The notes under the pieces: generated by a model
Database searches by the model: none
What the model was told of the DNA's origin: nothing
The model's input: only the letters and a program-made list of their open reading frames with translations
Position numbers and translations under genes: made by a program
From: Kalmanozyma brasiliensis GHG001
Taxonomy: Eukaryota; Basidiomycota; Ustilaginomycetes; Ustilaginales
NCBI RefSeq assembly: GCF_000497045.1
Contig: NW_015961952.1
Location: 372,001 to 436,000 of the forward strand
Direction of reading: 5' to 3'
DNA: 64,000 bases
In this document: in pieces, positions 1 through 10,000 of the stretch
Layout of the letters: each line of letters begins with the position of its first letter
Position numbering within the stretch: position 1 is the stretch's first letter

Positions 1-2
1 TG

Positions 3-1883
3 CTCAAGCATGAGCTGACCGAGCTCGGTGTTCGCGTCGTCAACCGTGACGGTGCCTTTTTCGACACGCTCACCATCGACCTGAGCAAGGCTGGTGTCGG
101 TGCCGTCCGCATCCACGAGGAGGCCAAGAAGGCCGAGATTAACCTGCGCCGCATCAGCGACACCCGCGTCGGCATCACGCTCGACGAGACGGTCAGCATC
201 GAGCAGCTCACCGACGTGCTCAACGTGTTCGCATTCGCCCTCAAGAATGTCAAGTCCGGCGAGGTGCCCTACAAGCCCGAGGATTTGCTGCAGATCGCCT
301 CTTCCATCGGCCTTGACGCCTCCTCCACCGAGACGCTCACCATTTCCTCCTCGCTCCAGACCGCCTCTACGGAGTCCGCAAACCTCCCCGCGGTGCCGGA
401 CTTTGCCCGAACCTCCAAGTTCCTCCAGCAGCCTGTTTTCTCCGCGCACCGCTCCGAGACCCAGATGCTGCGCTACATCCACTCGCTCCAGGCCAAGGAC
501 CTCTCGCTCGTCCACGCCATGATCCCCCTCGGCTCCTGCACCATGAAGCTCAACTCGACCTCGAGCATGATGCTCATCTCCAAGCCGGAATTCTCGCAGC
601 TCCACCCCTTCGCACCCGAGGACCAGGCGCAAGGGTACGACGTGCTCATCCGCGAGCTCGAGCGTGATCTCTGCCTCATCACCGGTTTCCCCGCCGTGTC
701 GCTGCAGCCCAACTCGGGTGCGCAGGGCGAGTTTGCCGGTCTGTCCGTCATCCGTGCGTACCACGAGAGCAAGGGGGAGGGCAAGAGGGACGTGTGTTTG
801 ATCCCCACCAGTGCGCACGGCACGAACCCGGCGAGCGCCATCATGGCCGGTATGCGCGTCGTGCCCGTCAAGACCAAGGCGGATGGCTCGATCGATCTCG
901 AGGACCTCCGAAGCAAGGCCGAGCAGCACAAGGATGTGTTGGCGGCCACCATGATCACCGAGCCCGCGACGACGGGCTGCTACTTCCGCGACATCCAGGA
1001 GGCGTTCCGGATCGTCCACGACAATGGCGGACAGGTGTATTTGGACGGAGCCAACCTGCAGGCGCAGGTGGCGCTGACCAACCCAGCTATCATGGGCGCG
1101 GACGTTACGCACTTGAACTTGCACAAGACGTTCTCGATTCCGCACGGCGGTGGTGGACCGGGAGTGGGACCCATTTGCGTTGCTGAGCACCTGGCGCCTT
1201 TCTTGCCCGGACACCCGCTCGCCTCGACGGGAGGCGAGATGGCGATCGACCCCATCTCCGCCGCTCCCTGGGGTAGCGCTTCGATTCTGACCATCGCATG
1301 GGCGTACATCAAGATGCTCGGCTGGCACGGCCTGAAGAAGTCGACCGAGACCTCGCTGCTCGCGGCCAATTACGTCGCACACCGCCTCAAGGACCATTAC
1401 AAGCTCAAGTACACCGGCGACCGCGGTCGTGTCGCACACGAGCTGCTCATCGACGTCGCCGAGTTCGAATCCGAAGGACTCAAGGTGATGGACTTTGCGA
1501 AGAGGTTGATCGACTACGGCTTCCACCCGCCCACGTGCTCCTGGCCTATCTCGACGGGTCTGCTGATCGAGATCACCGAGAGCGAGAGTTTGCAGGAGAT
1601 CGACAGGTTGATCGAGGCGTTCATTTCCATTCGTCAGGAGGTGGAGGAGATTCGACAGGGTAAGCAGCCCAAGGATGACAATCTGCTCAAGAACGCGCCG
1701 CATACGATTCACGCCATTACCGAGGGCGAGTGGACCAGGCCGTACTCGAGAGAGCGAGCGGTGTACCCGGTGGCAGAACTCAAGAAGAACAAGTTCTGGC
1801 CCCCCGTCAGCAGGATCGACGACGCGTTCGGTGACAGGGTGCTCGTGTGCGAGTGCGGTGGCGTCGAAGACTATGTCAACTAG
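3..1883 (+). CDS. GCV2: Glycine dehydrogenase (decarboxylating), P protein of the glycine cleavage system; 5' partial
   Basis: This is the C-terminal 626 residues of the PLP-dependent P protein. The enzyme decarboxylates glycine and passes the aminomethyl group to lipoyl-H protein in the mitochondrial matrix. The frame is open from base 3, so the start lies left of the window; full-length family members are about 1000 aa, so roughly the first third is missing. The PLP-lysine motif HKTFSIPHGGGGPG is visible at about 1126-1167, in the expected setting after a DGANLQAQ segment. The C-terminal stretch PVSRIDDAFGDR followed by CECGG matches the family end. There are no introns in the visible part. 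The first ATG-like start near 216 is a GTG inside the gene and is not a real start. The mitochondrial presequence would be outside the window. Identification is very secure. Confidence 0.96.
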   Translation, partial: LKHELTELGVRVVNRDGAFFDTLTIDLSKAGVGAVRIHEEAKKAEINLRRISDTRVGITLDETVSIEQLTDVLNVFAFALKNVKSGEVPYKPEDLLQIASSIGLDASSTETLTISSSLQTASTESANLPAVPDFARTSKFLQQPVFSAHRSETQMLRYIHSLQAKDLSLVHAMIPLGSCTMKLNSTSSMMLISKPEFSQLHPFAPEDQAQGYDVLIRELERDLCLITGFPAVSLQPNSGAQGEFAGLSVIRAYHESKGEGKRDVCLIPTSAHGTNPASAIMAGMRVVPVKTKADGSIDLEDLRSKAEQHKDVLAATMITEPATTGCYFRDIQEAFRIVHDNGGQVYLDGANLQAQVALTNPAIMGADVTHLNLHKTFSIPHGGGGPGVGPICVAEHLAPFLPGHPLASTGGEMAIDPISAAPWGSASILTIAWAYIKMLGWHGLKKSTETSLLAANYVAHRLKDHYKLKYTGDRGRVAHELLIDVAEFESEGLKVMDFAKRLIDYGFHPPTCSWPISTGLLIEITESESLQEIDRLIEAFISIRQEVEEIRQGKQPKDDNLLKNAPHTIHAITEGEWTRPYSRERAVYPVAELKKNKFWPPVSRIDDAFGDRVLVCECGGVEDYVN

Positions 1884-2566
1884 ATTGGTCGCCCCGCGAC
1901 GAAAGATGGCGATGAGGGTTCACCTCAACGGTGCTCTCAACAAATGATTTCGAACTCTCTTTCCCCTGGTTTCCCTCCCTCTTCTCAAACGCATAGCAAC
2001 GGGTTTCAACATCTGCATCCTCTCTCACTGTTCAACATCAATGCATTCTTTGGTTCTCCTGTGCGCACGTGCGAGGTCGTGTGCGAGCTGAGGTGTGTGA
2101 CGCGGGATCAGTGTGATTATCAAAGTGACAAGGGTACTTGAGACCTCACAGGCCGCGCTTGCCAGAAAGGTGGGCTTGTCCCTGTTTGGGGCTGGCTCGC
2201 TGCTTAGCGTGCGATCTTGCTCGTCCCTCTTCCCAACTGAATCGAGGACCAGGATTTAGTCAAAGCACCAGCCTCGTTGGAGGAGCTCTTTGTGGCTCAC
2301 TCAAGGTCAAGTTCCAAGGACGAGGCACACCTGAGACTGATCTTGAGTCACTGAGATTGAGGCGCTATCGTTCAAAAAGAAAGCATCGCGCTGCGAAACG
2401 AACGGTGACGGGGTCACGGGTGATTGCCGAATTGCAAGACACTGACATTGTCAACTCCTTTCGTCAGTCACACAGCTTAGCCGTCCGGTGCGAGATAGGC
2501 AATTTCACGCACAGGCGGATGATGTGAGCAAGGATGGACTCGTTTTCCGTAACTGTGCAAGTTCTA
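1884..2566. other. Gene-free stretch between convergent genes
   Basis: 683 bp between the stop of GCV2 (plus strand) and the stop of the epoxide hydrolase fusion (minus strand). It should hold both 3' UTRs. Short open frames occur but none has a recognisable domain or a convincing start. No tRNA, repeat or transposon end was seen. Confidence 0.6.
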
Positions 2567-5140
2567 TCAACAGGGCCAGATCTGGGCAAATGCATCCTGC
2601 AGATCCTCCACGAGCGTCACGGGCTGTTCGAGGGCGGCAAAGTGTCCTCCCTCGTCATGCTTTCTAAACCAGCGCAGATTGACGCTTGCCCGAACAAACG
2701 ATTCGGGCGCCTGGATGATCTCCATAGGAAAACTCGAGTAGGCGGTTGGCTGTTTCACATAGTTCGCCGGGTCGCTGGCCATTTCTGCGGGGCCACGAGG
2801 ATCGCGATTGCGATAAGGGTAGAAGGAGCCGCCGATGGTATCGGTCGTCTCGTAGAGAGTGAGGTTGGCGAGGACGGTGGAAGGGGGCAGATCGTCGTCG
2901 GTCCATGCATGCATCTTCTCGCCGACCCAGGCGAGCGTTGCTAGCGGCGAGCGGGAGAGCACTAGGCCAAGGGTGGAGGGACGTGTGCCGTGCATGGCTG
3001 CGTATGCGCTGCCCGTAGCGGCGAACTCGATGCCCCGATGAAGACTGTCCCGCTCCTCCTGCGTGAGCGGCGGTGGGATCGAGCCAAGCGTGAGGGTGGA
3101 GAGCGACCTCCAAGCGAATTCGGTCGCCGAGGCCGCTGCGGAACCCACCAACGCCCCCGCCCCGCAGAACGAGCGCGACCTCTCGCCGTGGGTGTAGCTC
3201 TCAAACACACCGAGCGCCTTCTTGGTGTAGCGCTGCTTGGAGATGCGATGCGGCAATCGCAGCACCCAGTGCGGCGTGCCTTCCCGACCAACCACCGGCA
3301 GAACGACATTGGGCCCTTGAGACGGGCAGAAGTTGAGATGCACCGCGCGCACGTTGTTGGGGAACTGGTTCGCCATGCTCCTCAGTACCGCCGATCCCCA
3401 GTCGCCCGCTTGGACGGCGTAGTTGCGATAGCCGAGCGTGAGCATGAGCTTGTGCATGATCCTCGCTACGTCCTTGACGAGCAAATCGCCATCGGGACCA
3501 GAGTGCGTGCCGACGAGCTTGCCCGTGCGCGAGTCTCTCGCAAGTCCTTCGGCTGCGCTAGAGAAGATGTAGCCAGGATGCGAAGGCACAACGACGTCAA
3601 AATGGATGGGCGTCAGATTGCCCGGGTGCGCAAGCGGCTTAACGAGTTCGAGGAACTCGTGGAAGCTGCCGGGCCACCCGTGCAGCAGCAGCAGCGGAAT
3701 CACCTTGACATTGAAGCCGGTGACGGGCGGGTTGGCGCGTTCGTGGATGAAGTGCAGGTCGACGTCCTCGATCAGGACCTTGTAGTGGTCGAAGGCCGAC
3801 ATGCGCGCTTGCTCGGCTGCCCACGTGTCGTGATCCGGGCCGAGGCGGTTTCGTGTGCTGCTGCGGCCGGAGCTGATGGACTGCCCGTCGTCTTCCGAGG
3901 CGGACGAAGAGGTATCGCCGCGCAGGAAGGGGACCCATGCATCACGCAGCGTGCAGAAGCGATCGTGCGTGAGACCGAATCGCTCATGATCACCTTCGAA
4001 CTGGGCGGACGAGGGCAGGGGTCGTTGGGCGTCGTTCTCAATGCGCTCGATGAGATCGTCGATGCGGTCCTGTGGGATGGTAGGGTCGAACTCTCTGATG
4101 ACAAAGGACTGGGTGCTGGAGCCAACGAGCTTGTCGTTGCGTTGGTCGCGGGGCGAGTACAGAATCTTCTCGCTTTGCGGTGGGGCGGCGGCCGACCCAT
4201 TGGCAGAGCCATTGGCACGGATCGCACTGGGCTTCATACCATGTTCTCCTCCTCGATAGACCGAGCCGATCAAAGGCTTCTCGTTGAACAGGTTCCAGAA
4301 CTCGTGACCTTCCAGAGCACGCTCGAGGTAGTGTGGCAGATTCTGACCAGCTTTGCTGGCGATGGGTCGAGGGAGGGATCGGATGTGATTCTCTTCGACC
4401 AGCTCGCTGACCCAGCGCTGAGCTGTTTCTGGACTGTCGTCTGGATGCTCTGGAATGGCAGGTCGAAGGAAGCGGAAGAGCTGCCACCAGTCATACACCT
4501 TTGTGTCCGAGATGATCCAACGGCGACCCCAACCGGCGGAATGGCTCTTATGGAGGAGCAGAATGGCGCGGGCTACATCTTGGCCGTGAACAAAGTGGAC
4601 GCTGCCTTTGAGGGAGAGGAGCTCCTTTGAAGCGCCGACGCGCGATGCGAAATTGCGAGGCTGCCGTTGTCCTCCGTAGAGACCGGCGAGGTTGAGGACG
4701 GCAGCGTTGCCGGAAGTGACGTCGAGAAGCCTCTGCTCTGCGGCGGCTCTTGCATTTTCAGTGTCGTAAGGGGAGCTGGAAGTGCTTCTCCCAGGACCCC
4801 AGATGCCTGTGCTTCCGAGCTGGATCCATCGGGTCCGTCCATGCAAATCTTCGTACTCGTGGACGAGATCGTCGACCTGTTCGAGGTTCTTGATGGGGAA
4901 GATGATGACTACGGTGGCTGCGCGCGGGAGCGGGTCGAGAGACTCTTTTGTGACGGGGTCGGTGAGCTCAAATTGGAGTCTGTGCTCATCGACAGGGTCC
5001 TTTTCGTCCGGAGGCGAGCGAGAGGTGTAAGCGTAGCGGAGGTTGTTCTTCTGAAGGAGCGGAATGAGGAAGCTTGCCGTCCAGCCTGAGCCTAGCAAGA
5101 GGACGTCGACGGCGTCTTGAAAGGCAATGGATTGCGGCAT
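2567..5140 (-). CDS. Fusion of an NAD(P)-binding epimerase-like domain with an alpha/beta-hydrolase epoxide hydrolase
   Basis: 857 aa, one uninterrupted ORF from an ATG at 5140. Residues ~10-300 look like a Rossmann NAD(P)-binding domain of the extended SDR/epimerase type: a GSGW glycine motif near 17-20, then LAGLYGG around 151-157. Residues ~345-850 are an epoxide hydrolase. An EHN-type N-terminal segment starts at FVIREFDPTIP (~346). The oxyanion motif HGWPG is at ~487-491, the nucleophile motif GDWGS contains Asp580, and the catalytic-His motif EGGHFAALEQP lies near the C-terminus. These are the elements of microsomal-type epoxide hydrolases, which open epoxides to diols through an Asp-ester. 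The linker at ~301-345 is Ala/Ser/Gly-rich and contains an in-frame Met at 302 (base 4237) that could start a free hydrolase. Substrate is unknown. Both halves carry intact key residues. Confidence 0.85.
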   Translation of the reverse strand: MPQSIAFQDAVDVLLLGSGWTASFLIPLLQKNNLRYAYTSRSPPDEKDPVDEHRLQFELTDPVTKESLDPLPRAATVVIIFPIKNLEQVDDLVHEYEDLHGRTRWIQLGSTGIWGPGRSTSSSPYDTENARAAAEQRLLDVTSGNAAVLNLAGLYGGQRQPRNFASRVGASKELLSLKGSVHFVHGQDVARAILLLHKSHSAGWGRRWIISDTKVYDWWQLFRFLRPAIPEHPDDSPETAQRWVSELVEENHIRSLPRPIASKAGQNLPHYLERALEGHEFWNLFNEKPLIGSVYRGGEHGMKPSAIRANGSANGSAAAPPQSEKILYSPRDQRNDKLVGSSTQSFVIREFDPTIPQDRIDDLIERIENDAQRPLPSSAQFEGDHERFGLTHDRFCTLRDAWVPFLRGDTSSSASEDDGQSISSGRSSTRNRLGPDHDTWAAEQARMSAFDHYKVLIEDVDLHFIHERANPPVTGFNVKVIPLLLLHGWPGSFHEFLELVKPLAHPGNLTPIHFDVVVPSHPGYIFSSAAEGLARDSRTGKLVGTHSGPDGDLLVKDVARIMHKLMLTLGYRNYAVQAGDWGSAVLRSMANQFPNNVRAVHLNFCPSQGPNVVLPVVGREGTPHWVLRLPHRISKQRYTKKALGVFESYTHGERSRSFCGAGALVGSAAASATEFAWRSLSTLTLGSIPPPLTQEERDSLHRGIEFAATGSAYAAMHGTRPSTLGLVLSRSPLATLAWVGEKMHAWTDDDLPPSTVLANLTLYETTDTIGGSFYPYRNRDPRGPAEMASDPANYVKQPTAYSSFPMEIIQAPESFVRASVNLRWFRKHDEGGHFAALEQPVTLVEDLQDAFAQIWPC

Positions 5141-7020
5141 GGCTAGCGACGGCGGCCGATCCTGGCTAGCTCCGAGTTGTGGACGTCGTCAAGAAGATAC
5201 GAGCCTGATTCGTCGAGTAAGATGGTGAATGTGAAATCTCGTAGGAGGTGCGGGGAAGCTTTCACGGTTGATGTAACTTATGACGTTGCTGCGCCTTGTC
5301 GATCCCAAATCTCCACCTTGGTGCCAATAAATTCATCAATACACAAGCTGCAGGCGGTCTAACATCTTCGAAAAGAATGAGTGTGAAGTCTAACACCTCG
5401 CAAACATCATAAGGGCGCTTGAAGAGAGCTTACTGCGAGCACGGCTGGGGAGCTCTGCCATGTCGTATCTACCACGCAACTCATATGGTGAGCACCAAGA
5501 TCTGGAGCACGGCTGAGCTTGCGTGAGCTCGATAACCGGCTGTCAGATGGTGCTTGGGTGAGAGATGAGTTTAGCGTGGACGAGCGCATCCGGACGCGCT
5601 ATCGGAAGTGTGTTTCTCGGCTATGCGGGGCGTTAGAGCGCCAAGTCCATCGGTGGCGTGGGTCAAGCGCGCCAAGAGGCAGATCCCAGTGAGATTGACA
5701 GCAGATCGAAGCGAGGCTGCTGAAGCTGAGCTCCTTTTCGCATCCAATCCGCAACTCGCGGTGGGATCTGAGTTTGTGGTACGCCCACGAGCAAGATCTT
5801 GGTTTCGCTTTGCACGAGATTTTCACGTGGGTGAGCAGCACCGTGGAAGCGACGTCCATCCGCATGCGACGTGGATTGCACGTGCTGAATTTCAGCGCCC
5901 TAATTTCCCAGTCGATTACGCCCAAGTCAGCACGGTCAAGCGTCAGCGTCGGTCAAGTATGTCACTGGTAGCGTTTCAGGCAAGCATGAAGCTGGGCCGG
6001 CAGCACTGACGTCGAGCATAAAAGAGGCCAACGGTGGCTTTGGCCAGAGGCAAGGGGCCGGGCAGAGCAGCCAGGGCAGATAGGCAGAATGATGGGTTAG
6101 CGCTCGGCGAATTCATGAGACTAGCCTCAAGCCACATCGGCGAGTGAACGTCATGGTGGGCAGATGGCTGGTCTGCAGATCAGGAACCTGAGCGTCATCC
6201 TCGGTCATAGCTGGTTTCCTTTGAAATTGATCACAAAGCCAAGAATGCCAAACATAGATGGAGCTCAAGTATGATATACTGGCATTAACAGCACGATGGA
6301 GGGCACAAGGAATGATGCGTGATTGCAGATATTAGTAGAGCTTGCTACGGGCAAGAAACGGGAGAGGCTTCCTCGTCCCGCGCAGAAGAATCAACAGGGG
6401 CTACGCCAACTCAAGCCCAGCTGATCGCCGCCGCGGGCCAGAGAGAGAGGAGACTGAAAAAAGGGGCTTTTTTCTTTCTTTTTTGGCTCTGTTTCAGCCC
6501 CGTGGAAAGATGAGGCTCGCTTAGGTTCTTCTAAGGAAAAGGCTGTTTTCAGGGTGACAGGGCGTCTTTGTGCGGCGTGGTGTGGATGATTTGCAATGCG
6601 CCCTTTTCCTCAGCCGAGCAGCAACCGATGGCTGGATGATCACAGAGAGGCACAAGATCCGCCCCTTTGGACTCACTTTTTCAACTCCGAGCTGTGGCAG
6701 CTGAGCCAGACCAAGCTAACTTAGAGCTCTCCATTGTTTTGGCTGCACACTGCGGCTTGGTGTGCATTGCATCGCATCCTCCAAGTCCATCTTTCAACAT
6801 CAGCACCAGCGCCCCTGCACCATCATCATCTTCTCGCGCCTACCGCCCCGCTTCCGTCTGGTTCGCTCCCATATCAATCCAGTCAACTCCAACTCGAGCA
6901 CTCGCATCCCATCCATCCTTCCTTCCACCATCACCACACCAAACACCTTGGCTCTCACTCACCTCTGATCGTCGCAGATGGACCATCCTTGATCGCAGCC
7001 AGCACTCATCCTCTTCCACA
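5141..7020. other. Long divergent intergenic region
   Basis: 1.88 kb between two divergently oriented starts. The last ~250 bases before 7021 are C/A/T-rich with CATC and ACCA runs typical of a fungal 5' UTR. A small hairpin (8-bp arms gaaaaaag/cttttttc) lies near 6457-6475. The open frames here (for example 5608-6009) show no domain, and their composition is unlike the neighbouring genes. No tRNA or mobile element was seen. A non-coding RNA or upstream regulatory region is possible but unsupported. Confidence 0.5.
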
Positions 7021-10000
7021 ATGCACTCACGGCGCAATTCGCTCGCGGCCATGGTCAAGACGCCCGAGCTCGAAACAACCTCCGCGCCCGGCGTGACGGG
7101 GGTCGGCCTTGCTTCCAGCTCTTCACTCTCGTCGCTGAGCCCGGCGTCCCAACTCAAGACTCCACGATGGTCCAGCATCCGCGGACGCTTCAGCACCGTC
7201 CAGTCTCGAGACAACACTTTGGCGCCTCTCCACGACAACATCGACGACGGAATGTGGGACAAGAACGACGCTGCTTTCCTCGAGGAGGTCGCACGCGATT
7301 CTCCTTCGCTCCTTAGCCCTTTGGACCGCTTCGAGGCTTCAGACCGCGACATTCCACTCGGTCGAGCTTCCATGAGTATGGCGCGCATAACGGGCTCCGG
7401 TCGAGACGACGATGCGGATGACTACATTGCGCCTCGTCGCCCATCATTACAGCTCTCCTCCTCCCCTTTTGCCACAAGAACTTCCAGGTCTTTCACCGTT
7501 GGCGCCACAGACCCCGTACACATACCCGCGAACCAGCAGATGCTCGCACCCGCCGCTCCTCTGGGCCTCTCCAAGTACCGCGCTCGACCCATGCGAAAGA
7601 TGGCCTCGGCAGCCATGCTTCCCGATCTGCCAGAGACCAAGCCCGTCGATGACGACGTCGCCTTTTCATCTCCCGTCACTTCCTCTTCGTCAGCTGTCTC
7701 CCTGACTCCACCGCTGCTCCCACCCAAAGACTCCCCACCCACCTCCACGGCTAGTATCTTTGCTAGCCCTTCGTCGTCACCTGCTCTGCAAGCCGACTCG
7801 GCCCTCAACGAAGCTGGCACCATCACTCGCAGGCAGACCAAGAACAGAAACAGCCTGATCTTTGGACTGCGCAAGCTCATGGGCAAGAAGCAAGCTGAGC
7901 CGAACGCAGCGGCCCCACCGGCCCAGAGCGACGCAGCGCAGCCCACTTCATCTCCACCCACCATCCACTCCGAGACCTGGCCCGCGCCGCAGGATGCGAG
8001 CATCGAGGCAAGCCCTCGAGGGGGTCTCAACTTGCTGGGCCTAGCGCCGGACGCTTTGGGCCCAGCAGCCACCAATGAAGCATCTCCCGATCGCACAGAC
8101 AAGCGTGCCACCAACAAAAGAGCATCCCTTCGAGCTTCACCTAGCATCGCACGCAAATCTCCCTCCTTAGATCTGCTACGCAGCTTTGGTCCACTCGGAA
8201 GAACATCGACCCACAAGGCCGCCGCTCGGAACAGTGTCATCCAGCACATCTCGCACGAAGAAGCCCGCAAGCTGACCGGCAGTGTGGGTCCCATCTTCCT
8301 CGAGACCAAGGAAGCGTTGGCAGAGCACCAGTCCAAGTACGCCACCCTCCCTACCAACAATGGCTTGCTCGATCGTGCCGCATACGATATGCACTACGCC
8401 GCATCACCTGCATCGCAACATAGTACACTCTACGGATCCGCCGCCGAGCAGACGACAGCTCAGCATGCAAACAACGCTAATTCCGGTACGATCCGCGCGC
8501 CATTTCCATCTCGTCCACGGCGACCGGAGCAAGAGAACATCGTGGATAACGGCTCCTTTCAGGCCTTGACCTCCCCCAGCAGTGGCGAGCCCGTCAGCAG
8601 CAGCAGTACTCGCAACAATAGCATCGGCATGTCCTCATCGGCCTCCTCCAGGCTTTCTTCCATTTCCGCAGCTACCGATCCATCGGCGGTATTGCGAGCG
8701 TCCTTTTCGTTTCAGTCGCAGTCCTACAGGCCCTATTCGAGCGACTCACGCGAATCTCGTGCATCCCAACTCAGCCCGCCCTCGAGTGCTTCCTCCTATA
8801 CCAGTCACGGTTTCGACGCCCCCGGTGCCACCTCGAAACCCACACACCGCACCGTCTCGTCCCTAGGCTCGCAGGCCGCCTGGGGGAGCCCGTTCGGGAA
8901 CGCATCGATGCCGCCACCGCCGCCACCTGCTCCTGGAGCGCAAATGGTCGCACGCAGCCACAATCACCGTCGCTCGCTCAACGGCTCGTCAGGCGGCAGC
9001 AGACCGTGGTCCGCCTTTATGGCCTTGCCAATGAACGGCGCTGAATTTCCGTTGCCTCCGCACAGGGGACTTTCTGGTGCGTCGATCTCTCGACCTGTGT
9101 CCGTCACGTCGTCCGCCTTCACCAACGGCTACGATGATGCTCGAGGCGAATCGGCTGATGCTGACCTGACCTTTCGTGCTTCTGACTTTGCCAGGGCGAG
9201 AGCCGCATCCACTGCAGGTCTAAATTCGGATGCAGGATGGCGTGTTCGTGCCGACTCGATTTTCTCGGAACCGGGAAATTCGGCTCATCGGACTGCAGTC
9301 GGAGCGATAAATTCTCCTTCGAGTCAGCACGCCCCTTCTTCTGCGTGGACCACACCCTCGGACCCTCATCTGATCGCCCTCGCCTCCCCTACAGCCTCAA
9401 CGTCGCAACACTCGCATCAATCGTACCACTCGTGCTCCAATTCGGACAGCACCTCGGCCGCCCCTGGCGCCGCTTCGGCTTCCTCAACCACGCTCGGTTC
9501 CGCCAACTCGAATGGTCGCGCTCTGAACGCCCCCATCCATCGCCTCTCTGCCTCCAGTTCATCGCTATCGCATCGCAAGCGTCCCTCTTTCGGCCTCGCC
9601 ATCGAGCCCGCCGCTCACTCCGCCTTTGATAGCATCCCCAGCCCGCTCCTGCGCACACGCCGCATCTCGCTCGCCCACCCGGAAGGCTCCTCCCCCCAAC
9701 GACCTCTTTCGACCTCTTCGTTGGCATCCGCCATCCGCACACCGAGCGGCAGCTCGTACGGCACCAGCCTTCACGCCTCGGCTCGTGCATCGGCAGCTAC
9801 GCTCTCCTCGCGCCGCACCTCGGAGGACAACGACGAGAGCCTCGAGATCGAGACGCTGCTCGACGGCAGTCCCAAGAAGGCGAGCTTTCTGCGATCCACT
9901 TCCTTGACGGCGTCGGTGCCGGCCTCAGAGAGCGTGATGGCAGCAGCGACGGTGCACCACCGCCACTCGGCGTCCGTGCCCATGGACGAGGATGACTCGC

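Noticed and set aside
2990..4630. 546-codon plus-strand frame inside the epoxide hydrolase fusion
   Set aside because: Antisense in codon register to a gene with clear catalytic motifs; no homologous domain seen.
6667..7020. Upstream extension of the carrier frame
   Set aside because: Begins with TTG, and the sequence is leader-like CA/CT-rich; the first suitable ATG is 7021.
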